DNA of 64,000 nucleotides, taken from Subtercola endophyticus. Its GTDB lineage: Bacteria > Actinomycetota > Actinomycetes > Actinomycetales > Microbacteriaceae. Below are positions 42,101 to 52,203 of this stretch, piece after piece (position 1 is the stretch's first letter; every line of letters starts with the position of its first letter). The stretch covers positions 2,356,001-2,420,000 of the forward strand of contig NZ_CP087997.1 of the NCBI RefSeq assembly GCF_021044565.1, given 5' to 3'. The position numbers and the translations under genes were made by a program. Under the pieces are notes generated by a model. The model had not been told where the DNA came from. It searched no databases and worked only from the letters and a program-made list of their open reading frames with translations.

Positions 42101-42283
42101 ATACTGGCACCGTCCAGGACTGATCGGGGAGAACCATCACGTGATGACGATCATCTCGCGCTCAGGTACGAGATGAGGCCGGAAATCCAACCTCAACGAC
42201 GCCATTGCTGTATCTTTCGAACCATGCGACTTGGGGCGAGATCGTCAAGCGGAAACCGCGTCAGCGAAAGAAAACGCAACCTC

Positions 42284-43186
42284 ATGCAGCGCTCACGGCC
42301 ACGCGAGAAGGCCGTCTCTCCCGTTCGCCAAATAACTTCGACACTCGTTCCGATCATCTTGTTCGCAGCGGGTTCATGGGCCATCCTCTTCGTCGCCGTG
42401 GTGTTGCAATACCCCGCTGACCGAGCGACTGCGTTGAGATGGATATGGGCCTCGACCATTCTGGTTCTCACCTTCTCGATTGCCGGGTCCTTGCTCTCGC
42501 GATGGAATCAGGTGCTTCGTCTCGCGGTGTTTATCGCTATAGCGTTGAGCTACGTTTTTGGCGCGGCCTGGCTATTGCTTAGCCAGACGATGGCGAGTCA
42601 GCTGGATCCAGATGCTGCCATGCTTTTCGGGGTTATGGCATGGCTAGTCGGAGTTCAGATCGTCACAGGTGCGATCGCGGTACCGGCGTGGATCGAGAAG
42701 GGACCGTCGCTCCCGGCTGTCCTTGGTGTCCTAAGCGTGTTCGCTGTGGCCATCCCCCTCCTTCTCGCCGGGTCGACACAAGCCAGGCAGGAGAGGAGCG
42801 ACATCGCTTCCGAGACCGACTGCAACGGATTGCCCTCTAACGAACCGTTCCGGTATTCAGTCCACGAGGAAGGGCGCCCACCTGATTGGGGTCGCGCGCC
42901 CATCGTCGCCGTGATCGATGGTCAGGCGATGAGAACAATACAGCTACCGCCAATAAACAGCCGGAGCACGGTCGTCGATATCCAGTATCAGCCGGGCAGT
43001 GACAGCGAAAGAGTGGTAACTATCCCGATATCGTCCAACAAGCAGTTCTCCTCCGGGCTAGCCCGAATTTTGAGCATGGGCTACAACACCGCGTCAAACG
43101 GTCCTCAGCTGAACCTAGTAGCGACGGGAGCGGACGTGATCTGCAAAACGATTCAAAACGATGTCCCAGGAGCGGCAACGGGTTAG
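42284..43186 (+). CDS. Membrane protein, hypothetical
   Basis: From ATG 42284, after GAAAGAAAA, this is 300 aa; ATG 42224 is an in-frame alternative. Four membrane helices (residues 15-40, 48-70, 78-98, 108-130) and one more near 142-160 are followed by an extracytoplasmic domain of about 130 aa. That domain has two Cys (SETDCNGLPSN and ADVICKTIQN). No family is recognised. The upstream 450 nt contain only the remnant above. Confidence 0.6.
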   Translation: MQRSRPREKAVSPVRQITSTLVPIILFAAGSWAILFVAVVLQYPADRATALRWIWASTILVLTFSIAGSLLSRWNQVLRLAVFIAIALSYVFGAAWLLLSQTMASQLDPDAAMLFGVMAWLVGVQIVTGAIAVPAWIEKGPSLPAVLGVLSVFAVAIPLLLAGSTQARQERSDIASETDCNGLPSNEPFRYSVHEEGRPPDWGRAPIVAVIDGQAMRTIQLPPINSRSTVVDIQYQPGSDSERVVTIPISSNKQFSSGLARILSMGYNTASNGPQLNLVATGADVICKTIQNDVPGAATG

Positions 43187-43957
43187 CCTTATCGCTCGGG
43201 GAGACCGCAAAAGTTTCGCGAATTAAGCGCCGCGTTTGGCGTCAGTTCAGTTAAAACACCCGACCAGTCTTTCGCTTCACTGGCCACTCAGCCCTCATCT
43301 GTGCGTCGTACTCGGCTTGGGCTCTCCGATAAGCGGCTCGGTTCGATTCATCGCGGACCTGGCCCGATTCGCCATTGTCTGCACCTCGAGGTCGTTCGAC
43401 GGGTAATCGTTGAGCCGGGCAAAGAACACACCCCGCACAGTGAGGACGGAAACCGATGACCATCGTCGCACCGACCCGGCGTACAGTACGCCTGAATTCC
43501 AAAAGAGTGCCGGGTAACGCGGCTGCGCAGCTGGAACCAACACCGGTCGGCAGAAGGTCCTTAGCTGTGATCGTCCTTGTCATGTCCCACCCTGAGTGGC
43601 ACTAATCTCACGCGGCTGAACTGGGCACAAATGGCTCGTCTCTCGAAGCGGCTGGGCAGCGTCAACCGAGTACCCGCTGACGCAATCAAACCCCATCGGT
43701 CGAACTGCAAAGCACACGGCCACGAGGTCTACCAATCATCCCCACACCGCGCCCCAGCAGCAGCTCCCCCAAATGCCTTCTGAAGAACTGATTGGTCGAC
43801 CTTGAAAGCCGATAGTCACCTTCGTTGCTATTGAACGCATCATCTCAATCTCACCCTTCACCCTGCACGTTCGGGAGTATGAGCGCGCACTCGTTCTCGG
43901 GGATATATTTGGTTTACTGCGCGGACGCAGGGCAAGCATGCGACTCAGACGGGGACA
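43187..43957. other. Gap with no convincing gene
   Basis: A minus-strand frame (43251-43583) of 110 aa has a CAGCVLC segment and a charged C-terminus but no clear family or ribosome site. The rest contains no supported coding sequence. The last 100 nt before 43958 are probably the promoter region of the large helicase gene. Confidence 0.35.
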
Positions 43958-46900
43958 ATGAGCGACAGCACCGAGAAGTTGAAGGCCGCCCTGGTGCAAT
44001 GGCGGGACTCGCTCATCAATCTCAGCGGAACTAACAGGCTTCTGAATTACAGGCCAACACGCGCCTCGACAATCGAATTTGTTTCGGCTCATCCGGCCGA
44101 AGTCTTCGAGCTGATCGGGCAGCACCGAGGCAGCCACGTGCAAGGCACCCGGGATCCCGCACCGAAGAATAAGTCAGGCTCGACGGACGAGCTCGAAGAT
44201 GAAGTACTCGCGGTCATCGATAACGTCGAATACGACGTACACGGCACCATGTTACGTGCCGACAAGACTCAATTAGATGTCGAACGCGCCCTAAGGCGTC
44301 TGGCCGCAGATTCTCGCCGGGAGTTCGTCGACAAGGGAATCTCGGTTCTGTACGTCGCGTTCGGCGCACTGTCCTGGATCGACGACTCCGGAGACAAGCG
44401 CCGCAGTCCCCTGATCCTCATCCCCGTCTCGCTTACGTCGGACGGGCCACGCCAACCACTAAGGCTGACATTCGCAGACGACGAGATGTCAACCAACCCT
44501 GCACTCGCCTTGAAGCTCGGCGAATTTGGAATCACGCTGCCCAGCACAGACGAAGTCGACGAGGTGCTCTCTACCAACGGCATCAATGCCGCCTTGGACC
44601 TCTTCCGAAAAATTGACTACGAAGAGGGCTGGGAAGTCGAGGACTTCGCTGTGCTGGCCAACTTTATGTTCGCCAAAGAAGCGATGTACCGTGACCTCCT
44701 GGAGCACGAGGAGATCATTCTCGGCAACCCCATCCTCCAGGCCCTTGCAGGTGGAACTCCTGCCCCCGGCGAGGAGTTCTACTTCGATGAAGCCGATCCG
44801 CGAGAGATCGACACAACGTCCCCAACCGAGACAACACCACTCGTACTCGACGCCGATACGAGCCAGCGAGCAGCCATTGCCGCCGCGGCCGCAGGCAAAA
44901 GTTTCGTGCTTGACGGGCCACCCGGAACTGGCAAGAGCCAAACCATCACGAACATCATTGGAACGCTCATCGAAGCTGGGCAAAAAGTACTCTTCGTATC
45001 CGAAAAAGCCGTGGCCCTCGATGTTGTGAAGGACCGCCTCACCTCACGCGGACTCGATCCGTTCGTACTCGAACTACACAGTCACAAGGCGATTCGGAGC
45101 GAAGTGGCGGCACGCCTGGGCCGCGCTCTCGATCAGACACCGATCGCGCCGGTAGGAATCGACCCGGTAAACGTCGAGCAAGCCCGCGAACTCCGTATGG
45201 CCTTAAATCAGTACGCCGACGCTGCGAACGAACTCCGTGAACCGCTAGGCCGCAGCGTCCACGCTGTCCAGGGCGAACTCGAGACCCTTGCCAGCCCCAT
45301 CCTCGGACCACGGCCCAGCACGCCCATTCACTCGATTGACGCTCGGCTCCTCAACAACCTAGACATTCAAGCGAGCCGGCTCGCAAGCGCATGGAACGCT
45401 GCACTGCTCGGAAAGCAGCACCTCTGGTTCGGGCTTGTCAACGAGCAACCAATCGCCTTCGAACTCCAACAAGCCCTCGACACCCTCACTGAATACCAGG
45501 AACTCCTCAAAGACATCGCACCAAGCCTCGAAGCCTTCGCGCTGGACAGTCTCGATCAAGCACCCCTGCTCGAGAGCGTAATCCGCATTTGGCATAGCGG
45601 CGCTGAACATGCAAGTAAATCATGGCTCACCGAGTACGACGAACTGACCCTACGCGACTCCGTCACCCGATTCAGCAAACTTGTGAGAGAGCAGGAGGCC
45701 GCCATATTTGCGGCCTCCTCAACCTGCGGCGATTGGCTCAGTCTGCCAAGTCGCCCCAGCGAGTCGCTCACCGTAACATCGAGGACCACAGAGTGGTGGC
45801 CTGCCGTAACAGATGTAACGAACACCGAGGTGCATGCACGACGAGGCTGGCTCAGGGCCGGTGCGGACCTACTAAGCGCCATCTTGATATCGGCTGCTGA
45901 GTTTGCCAGCGCCATGGGGCTCGCCATGCCCGCCAACGCCGACGCTGCGGAAGCCCTCTTCACAGTTTGGGCCACCGTTAGCGGAGACGCTCCCCCGCTG
46001 CCGAATTGGCTTTCAACAGACTGGTTGGATGCGGCGGAAAGAACAGCCGGACACCTCCACCGCGCACTCAACGTGGAAACCGTCGCACGAACGGCTGCCG
46101 AGTCTACCTTCTCTTCCGCTTCACTCACCGCCGATATCGCCAGCATCACTGATCGACTGACAAGAAACGACACGTTCTTCGGGCGCAAAGGCCACGAATA
46201 TAAAGACGCTCTAGCCGACCTGCAGAAGCTCACAACCGAAGACCCGCGGCAAGCCCAAGTCAAGCTGCCTTTGGCGCAAGCCTGGCAGGACGCTTGGCTC
46301 GCACGCACCGAGGCAGAAACGACCTTCGCGGCGAATCTCGGCAGGTATTACGGCGGCACTGCAACGAACTGGTCGCTGCTGGACGCAGCTCTCGAGAATG
46401 CGAAGATTCTGACGACAACGAGTGTGCTCACGGAACCGAACAAGCTTCGCGAGTTGCTAGAAAGTCCGGAGATTCGGAGAACGGTCGGCGCTACTGCCGA
46501 TGAAGTGCGGAGATTGCTAGCCAGCTGGCACGCATACGCATTCGAAAGCAGCCTTCCCTTGCCAGAATCGACAGCCGCCGGCGCTTTCCGGGCGGCCCTT
46601 GAATGGATCAAAGCAACCGAACGCGAGCTTGACGAAGTCGTCACCGTGGTCGCCGAATACACTCCCTACCTTGGCCACGACACCACCCTCAGTCGGGTGC
46701 GCTCAGCAGCACTCGCTTCCGAATCCGCATTGGGTGCTCAGGCGGCGCTCTCCGAGGCGATGACCAGCCTTGAGCCGGTGCTCGCCACAGCAGAACTCGC
46801 CACACAGCACGCCGCACCAGCAGTCGCTCGCGCCCTCGAGGAGAGACTCGGCTGGACGTTGGCAGTCCGAGACGCAGCATGGCGGGCAAAGCCGACAAGC

Positions 46901-49438
46901 AATCAAACGTGCCCGCCTCTTTCCTTGGAGCAGTTCGCCGCGTTGAACAGCTCGTTTCCACAACCTGCGCTCGTAGCGTCCTACAAGTCCTGGGACGACG
47001 CACGGAAAGCAATTCTCGGGCGTTTTGACGACCGCAGAAAGCCTGAAATCCAAACCGAACTGAACAGTTTCGAAGCCGCAAAATCTTTACTCGAAGATCT
47101 CGCCGACGGTCAAAACGAAATGCGCGAGTGGTTCACTTCATCGCACGCTCAAGCCGAACTGGCCGTACTGGGATTCGAATCCGTCGTGAACTTCGCGATC
47201 GACAAACGACTTCCGGCTGAACAGTTCGTCACCCTCGCCAAAAGGTCACCCTTGACGGCATGGCTCGATTATTATTTCGCAACCGACGAGCGACTGCGTG
47301 CGTTCGATCACGAGGAACCAACCGATGTCGTCGAACGTTTCCGCGCCTTGGATCGAACGCTTGTCGACGGCGCTGTCACGAACATCATCAACGCCGCGCT
47401 AACCCGCAGGCCCCGAGCCAACTACGGTCAGGCAAGTATCATCCGGCGCGAAGCCGAGAAAAAGCGTCGACACATTCCTGTTCGCCAACTCATAAGCGAC
47501 GCCAGAGACGTCATCCAGGCTATTCACCCCTGCTTCATGATGAGCCCGCTCGCTGTGTCTCAATACCTACCGGCCGACATGAAGTTTGATGTAGTCATCT
47601 TCGACGAAGCAAGCCAAGTCACTCCCGGCGATGCTATTAACTGCATCTACCGGGGCCGGGGACTGATCACCGCCGGCGACCAACGCCAACTTCCTCCGAC
47701 GAACTTCTTCTCCGCATCGGCGGCGGATGACGATACGGCCGGTGGAGACGATTTCGCTGCCGACTTCGAATCCGTTCTTGACCTCATGAAGTCCAGTGGA
47801 AACTTCAACGCACTGACCCTCCGCTGGCACTACCGAAGCCGTCACGAACACCTCATCGCGTACAGCAATGCGTCTTTCTACGACGGAAAGCTGATCACCT
47901 TCCCTAGCGCAGTCGACGTATCGGACGACATGGGCGTGAAGTACTTTCGTGTCCCAGGCGTATACAGGCGTTCCGCCGGCCAAGACAACCCGATTGAAGC
48001 TAAGGCCGTAGCCTCACGAGTGATCCACCACTTCGATACCCGGCCCAACCAAAGTCTCGGGGTCGTCGCCTTCTCTGCCGCCCAGCGAGACGCAATCGAT
48101 AACGCACTGCTGCTCGCCAGGGCCGACCGTCCCGATCTGGAACGTTATTTCGACGAAGACCGGTTAGATGGATACTTCACCAAGAGCCTCGAATATGTTC
48201 AAGGCGACGAACGAGACGTCATGATCTTTTCTATCGGGTACGGGCCCGACGAACTGGGCAAAATCTACAAAAACTTCGGCGCACTGAACCGTGCAGGTGG
48301 AGAACGACGACTCAACGTCGCCATTACTCGCGCACGCGAACTCATCGAGGTCGTCACCTCCATGAGCGCCGGCGAACTCGGAGAAGTCGGAAACGAGGGC
48401 GCACGACATCTGCGCCGATACCTGGATTTCGCCGAGCGTGGACCCGACGCATTGGCGCTAGAACTCGGGGACGCTGGATTGGGCACAGACTCCCCCTTCG
48501 AGGACTCAGTAGTTGCGGCAATACGCAGCTGGGGCTATGAGGTACAACCCCAGGTCGGCGTGGCCGGCTATCGGATCGACATCGGCGTCAAGCACCCCAA
48601 TTTTCCCGGCGCGTTCATGCTTGGCGTGGAGTGCGACGGCGCCATGTATCACTCGTCTCGCTCGGCACGGGACCGCGACAGACTGCGCCACGAACTGCTT
48701 GAAGGGCTCGGGTGGCGGATTCACCACATCTGGGGAACTGGTTGGTACCGCCACCGAGACCGCGAAATCGCGAGACTGAAGGCGGTCCTCGACGAAATGG
48801 CCGCTCTGCCTCTCTCCGGCCGCACCGCAGCCTCCCGAAAGGCAACCAAACGCGAAGCGATCGAACTGGAATACCAAGTCGTTGACTTCGCTGCCCAACC
48901 CGACTGGGCCGTCCCTTATCGAATCTCTGAGACCACACCGCTTCCTCGATGGATCGACCTCGGCGACCCGAGCTCAATCCATCCGTTGTCGGTCTTTATC
49001 CTCGAGGTCGCCGCCGTCGAGGCTCCAATCCACCTTGATGTCTTGGCGTCACGCATCCGAAACGCAGCTCTGGTGGGACGGATCGGCCCCCGAGCCAAAC
49101 CAAACATCACCCGCGCAATCAAGATGAGTGGCGTTCAGCTCGACGGCGATTTCCTCATGTCAGCTGGCAACGTGGCCGTGCAAGTCCGCACGCCTGTCGG
49201 ACTCGTCGACCGGACCATCGAACAGATCCACGACACAGAACTCGAGGCCGCCATCATCGCCGCGGTGGCTGACGCCGCCGGGTCGTCCCGCCCAGACCTG
49301 CATAGCCGAGTGGCTGGTGTCTTTGGTTGGCGCCGCAAATCGAGCGCGATTTCGTTTCGCCTTGACGCCACGATTGATCGACTGGTCCGTGGCGGTACCA
49401 TAGAGGAGTCCGACGCTGGACTTCGAACGATTAGCTAA
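43958..49438 (+). CDS. DUF4011 / SF1 helicase / Vsr-like nuclease / DUF3320 giant protein
   Basis: This 1826-aa protein starts at ATG 43958 after ACGGGGAC. Residues 1-150 form a DUF4011 domain (WRDSLINLSGTNRLLNYRP). The SF1 (AAA_11/12-type) helicase is split: Walker A GPPGTGKSQT near 319 and Walker B VVIFDEASQVTPGDA near 1213, with an 850-residue helical insert between. The last helicase motif is NVAITRARE near 1452. Residues 1510-1620 are a Vsr/MTES_1575-like nuclease (FEDSVVAAIRSWGYEV, GVECDGAMYHSS, ARDRDRLR, GW...WGTGWYR). DUF3320 is near 1690-1760. Such proteins are enriched in defence islands and are thought to act as single-gene anti-phage nuclease-helicases. That is family-level inference; no disruption is seen. 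Confidence 0.85.
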   Translation: MSDSTEKLKAALVQWRDSLINLSGTNRLLNYRPTRASTIEFVSAHPAEVFELIGQHRGSHVQGTRDPAPKNKSGSTDELEDEVLAVIDNVEYDVHGTMLRADKTQLDVERALRRLAADSRREFVDKGISVLYVAFGALSWIDDSGDKRRSPLILIPVSLTSDGPRQPLRLTFADDEMSTNPALALKLGEFGITLPSTDEVDEVLSTNGINAALDLFRKIDYEEGWEVEDFAVLANFMFAKEAMYRDLLEHEEIILGNPILQALAGGTPAPGEEFYFDEADPREIDTTSPTETTPLVLDADTSQRAAIAAAAAGKSFVLDGPPGTGKSQTITNIIGTLIEAGQKVLFVSEKAVALDVVKDRLTSRGLDPFVLELHSHKAIRSEVAARLGRALDQTPIAPVGIDPVNVEQARELRMALNQYADAANELREPLGRSVHAVQGELETLASPILGPRPSTPIHSIDARLLNNLDIQASRLASAWNAALLGKQHLWFGLVNEQPIAFELQQALDTLTEYQELLKDIAPSLEAFALDSLDQAPLLESVIRIWHSGAEHASKSWLTEYDELTLRDSVTRFSKLVREQEAAIFAASSTCGDWLSLPSRPSESLTVTSRTTEWWPAVTDVTNTEVHARRGWLRAGADLLSAILISAAEFASAMGLAMPANADAAEALFTVWATVSGDAPPLPNWLSTDWLDAAERTAGHLHRALNVETVARTAAESTFSSASLTADIASITDRLTRNDTFFGRKGHEYKDALADLQKLTTEDPRQAQVKLPLAQAWQDAWLARTEAETTFAANLGRYYGGTATNWSLLDAALENAKILTTTSVLTEPNKLRELLESPEIRRTVGATADEVRRLLASWHAYAFESSLPLPESTAAGAFRAALEWIKATERELDEVVTVVAEYTPYLGHDTTLSRVRSAALASESALGAQAALSEAMTSLEPVLATAELATQHAAPAVARALEERLGWTLAVRDAAWRAKPTSNQTCPPLSLEQFAALNSSFPQPALVASYKSWDDARKAILGRFDDRRKPEIQTELNSFEAAKSLLEDLADGQNEMREWFTSSHAQAELAVLGFESVVNFAIDKRLPAEQFVTLAKRSPLTAWLDYYFATDERLRAFDHEEPTDVVERFRALDRTLVDGAVTNIINAALTRRPRANYGQASIIRREAEKKRRHIPVRQLISDARDVIQAIHPCFMMSPLAVSQYLPADMKFDVVIFDEASQVTPGDAINCIYRGRGLITAGDQRQLPPTNFFSASAADDDTAGGDDFAADFESVLDLMKSSGNFNALTLRWHYRSRHEHLIAYSNASFYDGKLITFPSAVDVSDDMGVKYFRVPGVYRRSAGQDNPIEAKAVASRVIHHFDTRPNQSLGVVAFSAAQRDAIDNALLLARADRPDLERYFDEDRLDGYFTKSLEYVQGDERDVMIFSIGYGPDELGKIYKNFGALNRAGGERRLNVAITRARELIEVVTSMSAGELGEVGNEGARHLRRYLDFAERGPDALALELGDAGLGTDSPFEDSVVAAIRSWGYEVQPQVGVAGYRIDIGVKHPNFPGAFMLGVECDGAMYHSSRSARDRDRLRHELLEGLGWRIHHIWGTGWYRHRDREIARLKAVLDEMAALPLSGRTAASRKATKREAIELEYQVVDFAAQPDWAVPYRISETTPLPRWIDLGDPSSIHPLSVFILEVAAVEAPIHLDVLASRIRNAALVGRIGPRAKPNITRAIKMSGVQLDGDFLMSAGNVAVQVRTPVGLVDRTIEQIHDTELEAAIIAAVADAAGSSRPDLHSRVAGVFGWRRKSSAISFRLDATIDRLVRGGTIEESDAGLRTIS

Positions 49439-49607
49439 GACCTGGTCGGGTCAAGTCTTGAACGACGCTTTCAATCGCATCGAGACGATTCATGAGCTGC
49501 TTGCCGAGCGACACCTCGTTCAGCCAGTTCAGTTCTCCGTTCAGTATCCGATTGATCTCACGCACCTCGGACAACAGCTCCTGAAGTACCTCCACCACTT
49601 CGTCCAT
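49431..49607 (-). CDS. Small coiled-coil protein
   Basis: A 58-aa frame runs from ATG 49607 on the minus strand, with a G-rich site (GGTTGGGGG) upstream. It is amphipathic (DEVVEVLQELLSEVREINRIL; NRLDAIESVVQDL), consistent with a helical hairpin. It overlaps the 3' end of the large gene by 8 bp, convergent. It may be a real small gene or chance. Confidence 0.35.
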   Translation of the reverse strand: MDEVVEVLQELLSEVREINRILNGELNWLNEVSLGKQLMNRLDAIESVVQDLTRPGLS

Positions 49608-49756
49608 GATGCCCCCAACCTGCCCTCGACGCCTGACCACCAGGAGTCAAGACTCAGAGTATCCAAACGAGCGCTCTCCAGCCTTGCTGAAAATCGACCG
49701 CAGCTTGGTCGCGCCGATGGGCAGTCTGCCATGCTCAAACGAGGGAAGGACATTCT

Positions 49757-50869
49757 GTGGCTGCAGCGTGGGTAATAAGGTCGGGCCGGAACGGGGAGCG
49801 CGACGCGTGGTCGATTGTCTCAGGAGTATCCGGCGGCGGTTGGCAGGAGCTTCCGGACCTCACCCCATACAGCGATCGAGAGTCGCTATCTGAGGCCGTT
49901 CGTACGGCATACCCCGAACTCAGCCCAGCTGCGTTGGCCAACTACACCGGTCAGACGTGGGCGCTGCGGGGCCGCATCAAAGTCGGGGATCTCCTCGCTA
50001 TGCCTTTGAAGACAACCAGGAAGATTGCGATTGGCCGTGTCACGCGCGGATACGAGTACTTGGCGAATGAAGAAGACCCGAATAAGCGCCACGTGGTTCG
50101 GGTCGATTGGGAGAGGACCGATATAGCCCGGTCGTCCGTAAAGCAGGATTTGCTCTACACACTCGGCTCCGCGCTCTCCATCTTTGCACCGTCAAAGAAT
50201 TACGCCATTGAGAGGCTTGAGCAACTTCTAGCGACCGGCACCGATCCCGGACAGATACCGTTCATGACAGCAGTCACGCTTCCAGGCGGGCCTCGGCCCC
50301 TCCTGGATGACGACGTGGATGATCCCGAGCTACAGCCCGATATCGCTGACGTGGCGCAGACGCAGATTTCGGCGCGAATCGCTCAGGAATTTGCCGGCCA
50401 TGACTTAGCGCTACTAGTAACCAGGCTGCTTGAAGCAGAGGGCTTTACCGCTACTCAATCGCCGCCCGGTGCCGACAACGGTATTGACGTCATTGCTGGG
50501 CGAGGAATTCTTGGAATGGACTCACCGCGAATCATCGTTCAAGTGAAGTCAGGCGGCCAAGTCGGAGACCCCGTAGTGCGCGATCTTCTCGGCGTTCTTC
50601 ACGATCAGGGCGCCGATCAAGGCTTACTTGTGTCGTGGGGCGGAATATCCCGCCCAGCGAAAGAATCGGTGCAACGTCAACGCTTTAAGCTGAAGCTTTG
50701 GGACGACACCGACGTTGTCGATGCCGTGCTCCGCCTCTACGACAAACTCCCCGACGACATCCAGGCGCGACTACCGCTTCGACGAGTGTGGATGATGCGC
50801 TCTGGGTCTGATGGAGACTCGGGCTATTTGATTTCGACTGGCTCGTTGAGGGTCGTTTGTTCAGCATAG
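49757..50869 (+). CDS. Mrr-type restriction endonuclease, 3' end broken by IS3 element
   Basis: GTG 49757 follows GGAAGGAC. An N-terminal domain of about 150 aa (AWVIRSGRNGERDAW) is typical of actinobacterial Mrr proteins. A C-terminal Mrr_cat domain has the catalytic set GADNGIDVIAG ... IIVQVKSGG near residues 237-275. The IS end begins at 50793, so the last 25 codons (from MMRSGSD) are derived from the inserted element. The catalytic core is complete and only the extreme C-terminus is replaced. The missing natural tail is not found on the other side of the IS. Mrr enzymes cut modified foreign DNA. Confidence 0.75.
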   Translation: MAAAWVIRSGRNGERDAWSIVSGVSGGGWQELPDLTPYSDRESLSEAVRTAYPELSPAALANYTGQTWALRGRIKVGDLLAMPLKTTRKIAIGRVTRGYEYLANEEDPNKRHVVRVDWERTDIARSSVKQDLLYTLGSALSIFAPSKNYAIERLEQLLATGTDPGQIPFMTAVTLPGGPRPLLDDDVDDPELQPDIADVAQTQISARIAQEFAGHDLALLVTRLLEAEGFTATQSPPGADNGIDVIAGRGILGMDSPRIIVQVKSGGQVGDPVVRDLLGVLHDQGADQGLLVSWGGISRPAKESVQRQRFKLKLWDDTDVVDAVLRLYDKLPDDIQARLPLRRVWMMRSGSDGDSGYLISTGSLRVVCSA

Positions 50870-51671
50870 AACGTGTGCTCGTACTCGGCGGGGGTGGGAT
50901 GTCGCCGAGGTAGCCGTGGAGGCGCTGGTTGTTGTGCCAGTGCACCCATCCGAGCGTTGCCAGCTCGAGGTCCTCGACCGTTCTCCAGGGCTGTGATCGG
51001 GTGGGTCCTCTGACAAGTTCTGCTTTGTAGTACCCGTTTACGGTTTCGGCGAGGGCGTTGTCATACGAATCACCGACAGTTCCGATTGAGGGTGTTGCGC
51101 CGATCTCAGCTAGCCGTTCGCCGTATCGGATGGACGTGAATTGGCTGCCCGCATCGCTGTGACAGCGAAGATCGTCGTGACGGGTACCGCGTCCCCAGCG
51201 GGCCATCTCGATCGCGTCGAGCACCATTTCGGTACGCATGTGCGGCGCGCATCGCCAGCCCACGATCATCCGCGAGTAGGCGTCGATGATGAAGCACACG
51301 TACGCGACGCCCGCCCAGGTCGGCACGAACGTCAGATCTGTGACCCAGAGCCTGTTCGGTGCCGTCGCAGTGAACTCGCGTTTCACAAGGTCCGGGTGCC
51401 GGGTGGCTGCCGGATCAGCCCGCGTTGTCTTCACCCGCTTCGAGCGGGTAGCGCCCTGAATACCGGCCGCGCGCATCAGCCGGGCGACCTGGTCGCGGCC
51501 AATATCGATGTCCGCTCGGCGGGCCGTCTTCCAGAGTTTCCGAACACCATAGACGCGGTAGTTTGACTCCCACAGCTCGACCAATCGTGGCATCAGCGCT
51601 GCATCGTTCACCGCACGCGACGACGGAGGTCGACCTTTAGCGGCGTAGTACGTGCTCGGAGCCACCTGCAA
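50685..51671 (-). CDS. IS3-family transposase, OrfB (DDE integrase core)
   Basis: The frame gives the rve-type core: NRLWVTDLTFVPTWAG (first Asp), FIIDAYSRMIVGW, CHSDAGSQFTS (second Asp), IGTVGDSYDNALAETVNGYYK (catalytic Glu). It follows OrfA through a -1 shift near 51750. Near 50897 a run of five C gives two extra bases compared with the usual PPAEYEH ending, so the frame misses its normal stop. It continues through the IS end into mrr, down to 50685. The core is intact, so the enzyme may still work. Confidence 0.85.
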   Translation of the reverse strand: MQVAPSTYYAAKGRPPSSRAVNDAALMPRLVELWESNYRVYGVRKLWKTARRADIDIGRDQVARLMRAAGIQGATRSKRVKTTRADPAATRHPDLVKREFTATAPNRLWVTDLTFVPTWAGVAYVCFIIDAYSRMIVGWRCAPHMRTEMVLDAIEMARWGRGTRHDDLRCHSDAGSQFTSIRYGERLAEIGATPSIGTVGDSYDNALAETVNGYYKAELVRGPTRSQPWRTVEDLELATLGWVHWHNNQRLHGYLGDIPPPPSTSTRSMLNKRPSTSQSKSNSPSLHQTQSASSTLVEAVVAPGCRRGVCRRGGARHRQRRCRPKASA

Positions 51672-52144
51672 TACAGCGCAGATGGGCTCGACTCCGAGCC
51701 GGCGACCCTCGACGACATTGTCCTTGTTTCGGTCGACGAACGCGACTACTTCTTGTGTTGGCGGTCGAGCTCCGCCCCGAAGAAACTGGCAGCCCGTTTC
51801 AATATTTCGTTCGCGCGGCGCAGCTCCCGATTCTCCTGCTCGAGCTCACGCACCCGACGCGCTTCGATCGTGCTCGTACCGGGAGTGACACCGTCGTCGA
51901 CATCGGCCTGCCTAACCCACGTCCGTACCGACTCGATCCCATACCCGAGCTGTGTGGCGACACGCTGGACTGTCCCATGCTCGGTGCCGAGCTCCGCGCG
52001 GAGAGTCCGGACCATCCGGACCGCCGCGGCCTTCTCCTCCGGTGAATAGCGACGCGTCGTCGGCTTGCCAACAGATTGTTCTTTCGACATGACTCAATCC
52101 TCGTTTCCAAGGTCAAGAGTCTCCAAACAACCCAGAGCGCATCA
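50793..52144 (-). mobile_element. IS3-family insertion sequence (about 1.35 kb)
   Basis: Terminal inverted repeats begin TGATGCGCTCTGGGT at 50793 and, inverted, at 52144. They continue with an identical TGGAGACTC block after a 4-nt variable stretch. OrfA and OrfB fill the interior. Flanking bases (GGA left, GCT right) do not form a target duplication, so a deletion or recombination next to the IS is likely. It interrupts the mrr gene. Confidence 0.8.
51746..52090 (-). CDS. IS3-family transposase, OrfA (HTH)
   Basis: This 114-aa protein has an HTH region (YSPEEKAAAVRMVRTL; VQRVATQLGYGIESVRTWVRQ) and a C-terminal leucine-zipper-like coiled coil (EARRVRELEQENRELRRANEILKRA). It ends DRQHKK. The next reading frame continues KKEVVAFVDRN by a -1 step, as expected for the OrfAB fusion transposase. 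Confidence 0.85.
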   Translation of the reverse strand: MSKEQSVGKPTTRRYSPEEKAAAVRMVRTLRAELGTEHGTVQRVATQLGYGIESVRTWVRQADVDDGVTPGTSTIEARRVRELEQENRELRRANEILKRAASFFGAELDRQHKK

Positions 52145-52203
52145 GCTTCCTCCCGGCCCAATCATTTGGTCCGGGCGCGTGCATCAACCGGTATGTTTCC
52201 ATC

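Noticed and set aside
43730..43850. 34-aa minus-strand ORF ending SCCWGAVWG, as a possible RiPP precursor
   Set aside because: No modification enzyme, transporter or conserved leader is nearby, so chance is the better explanation.
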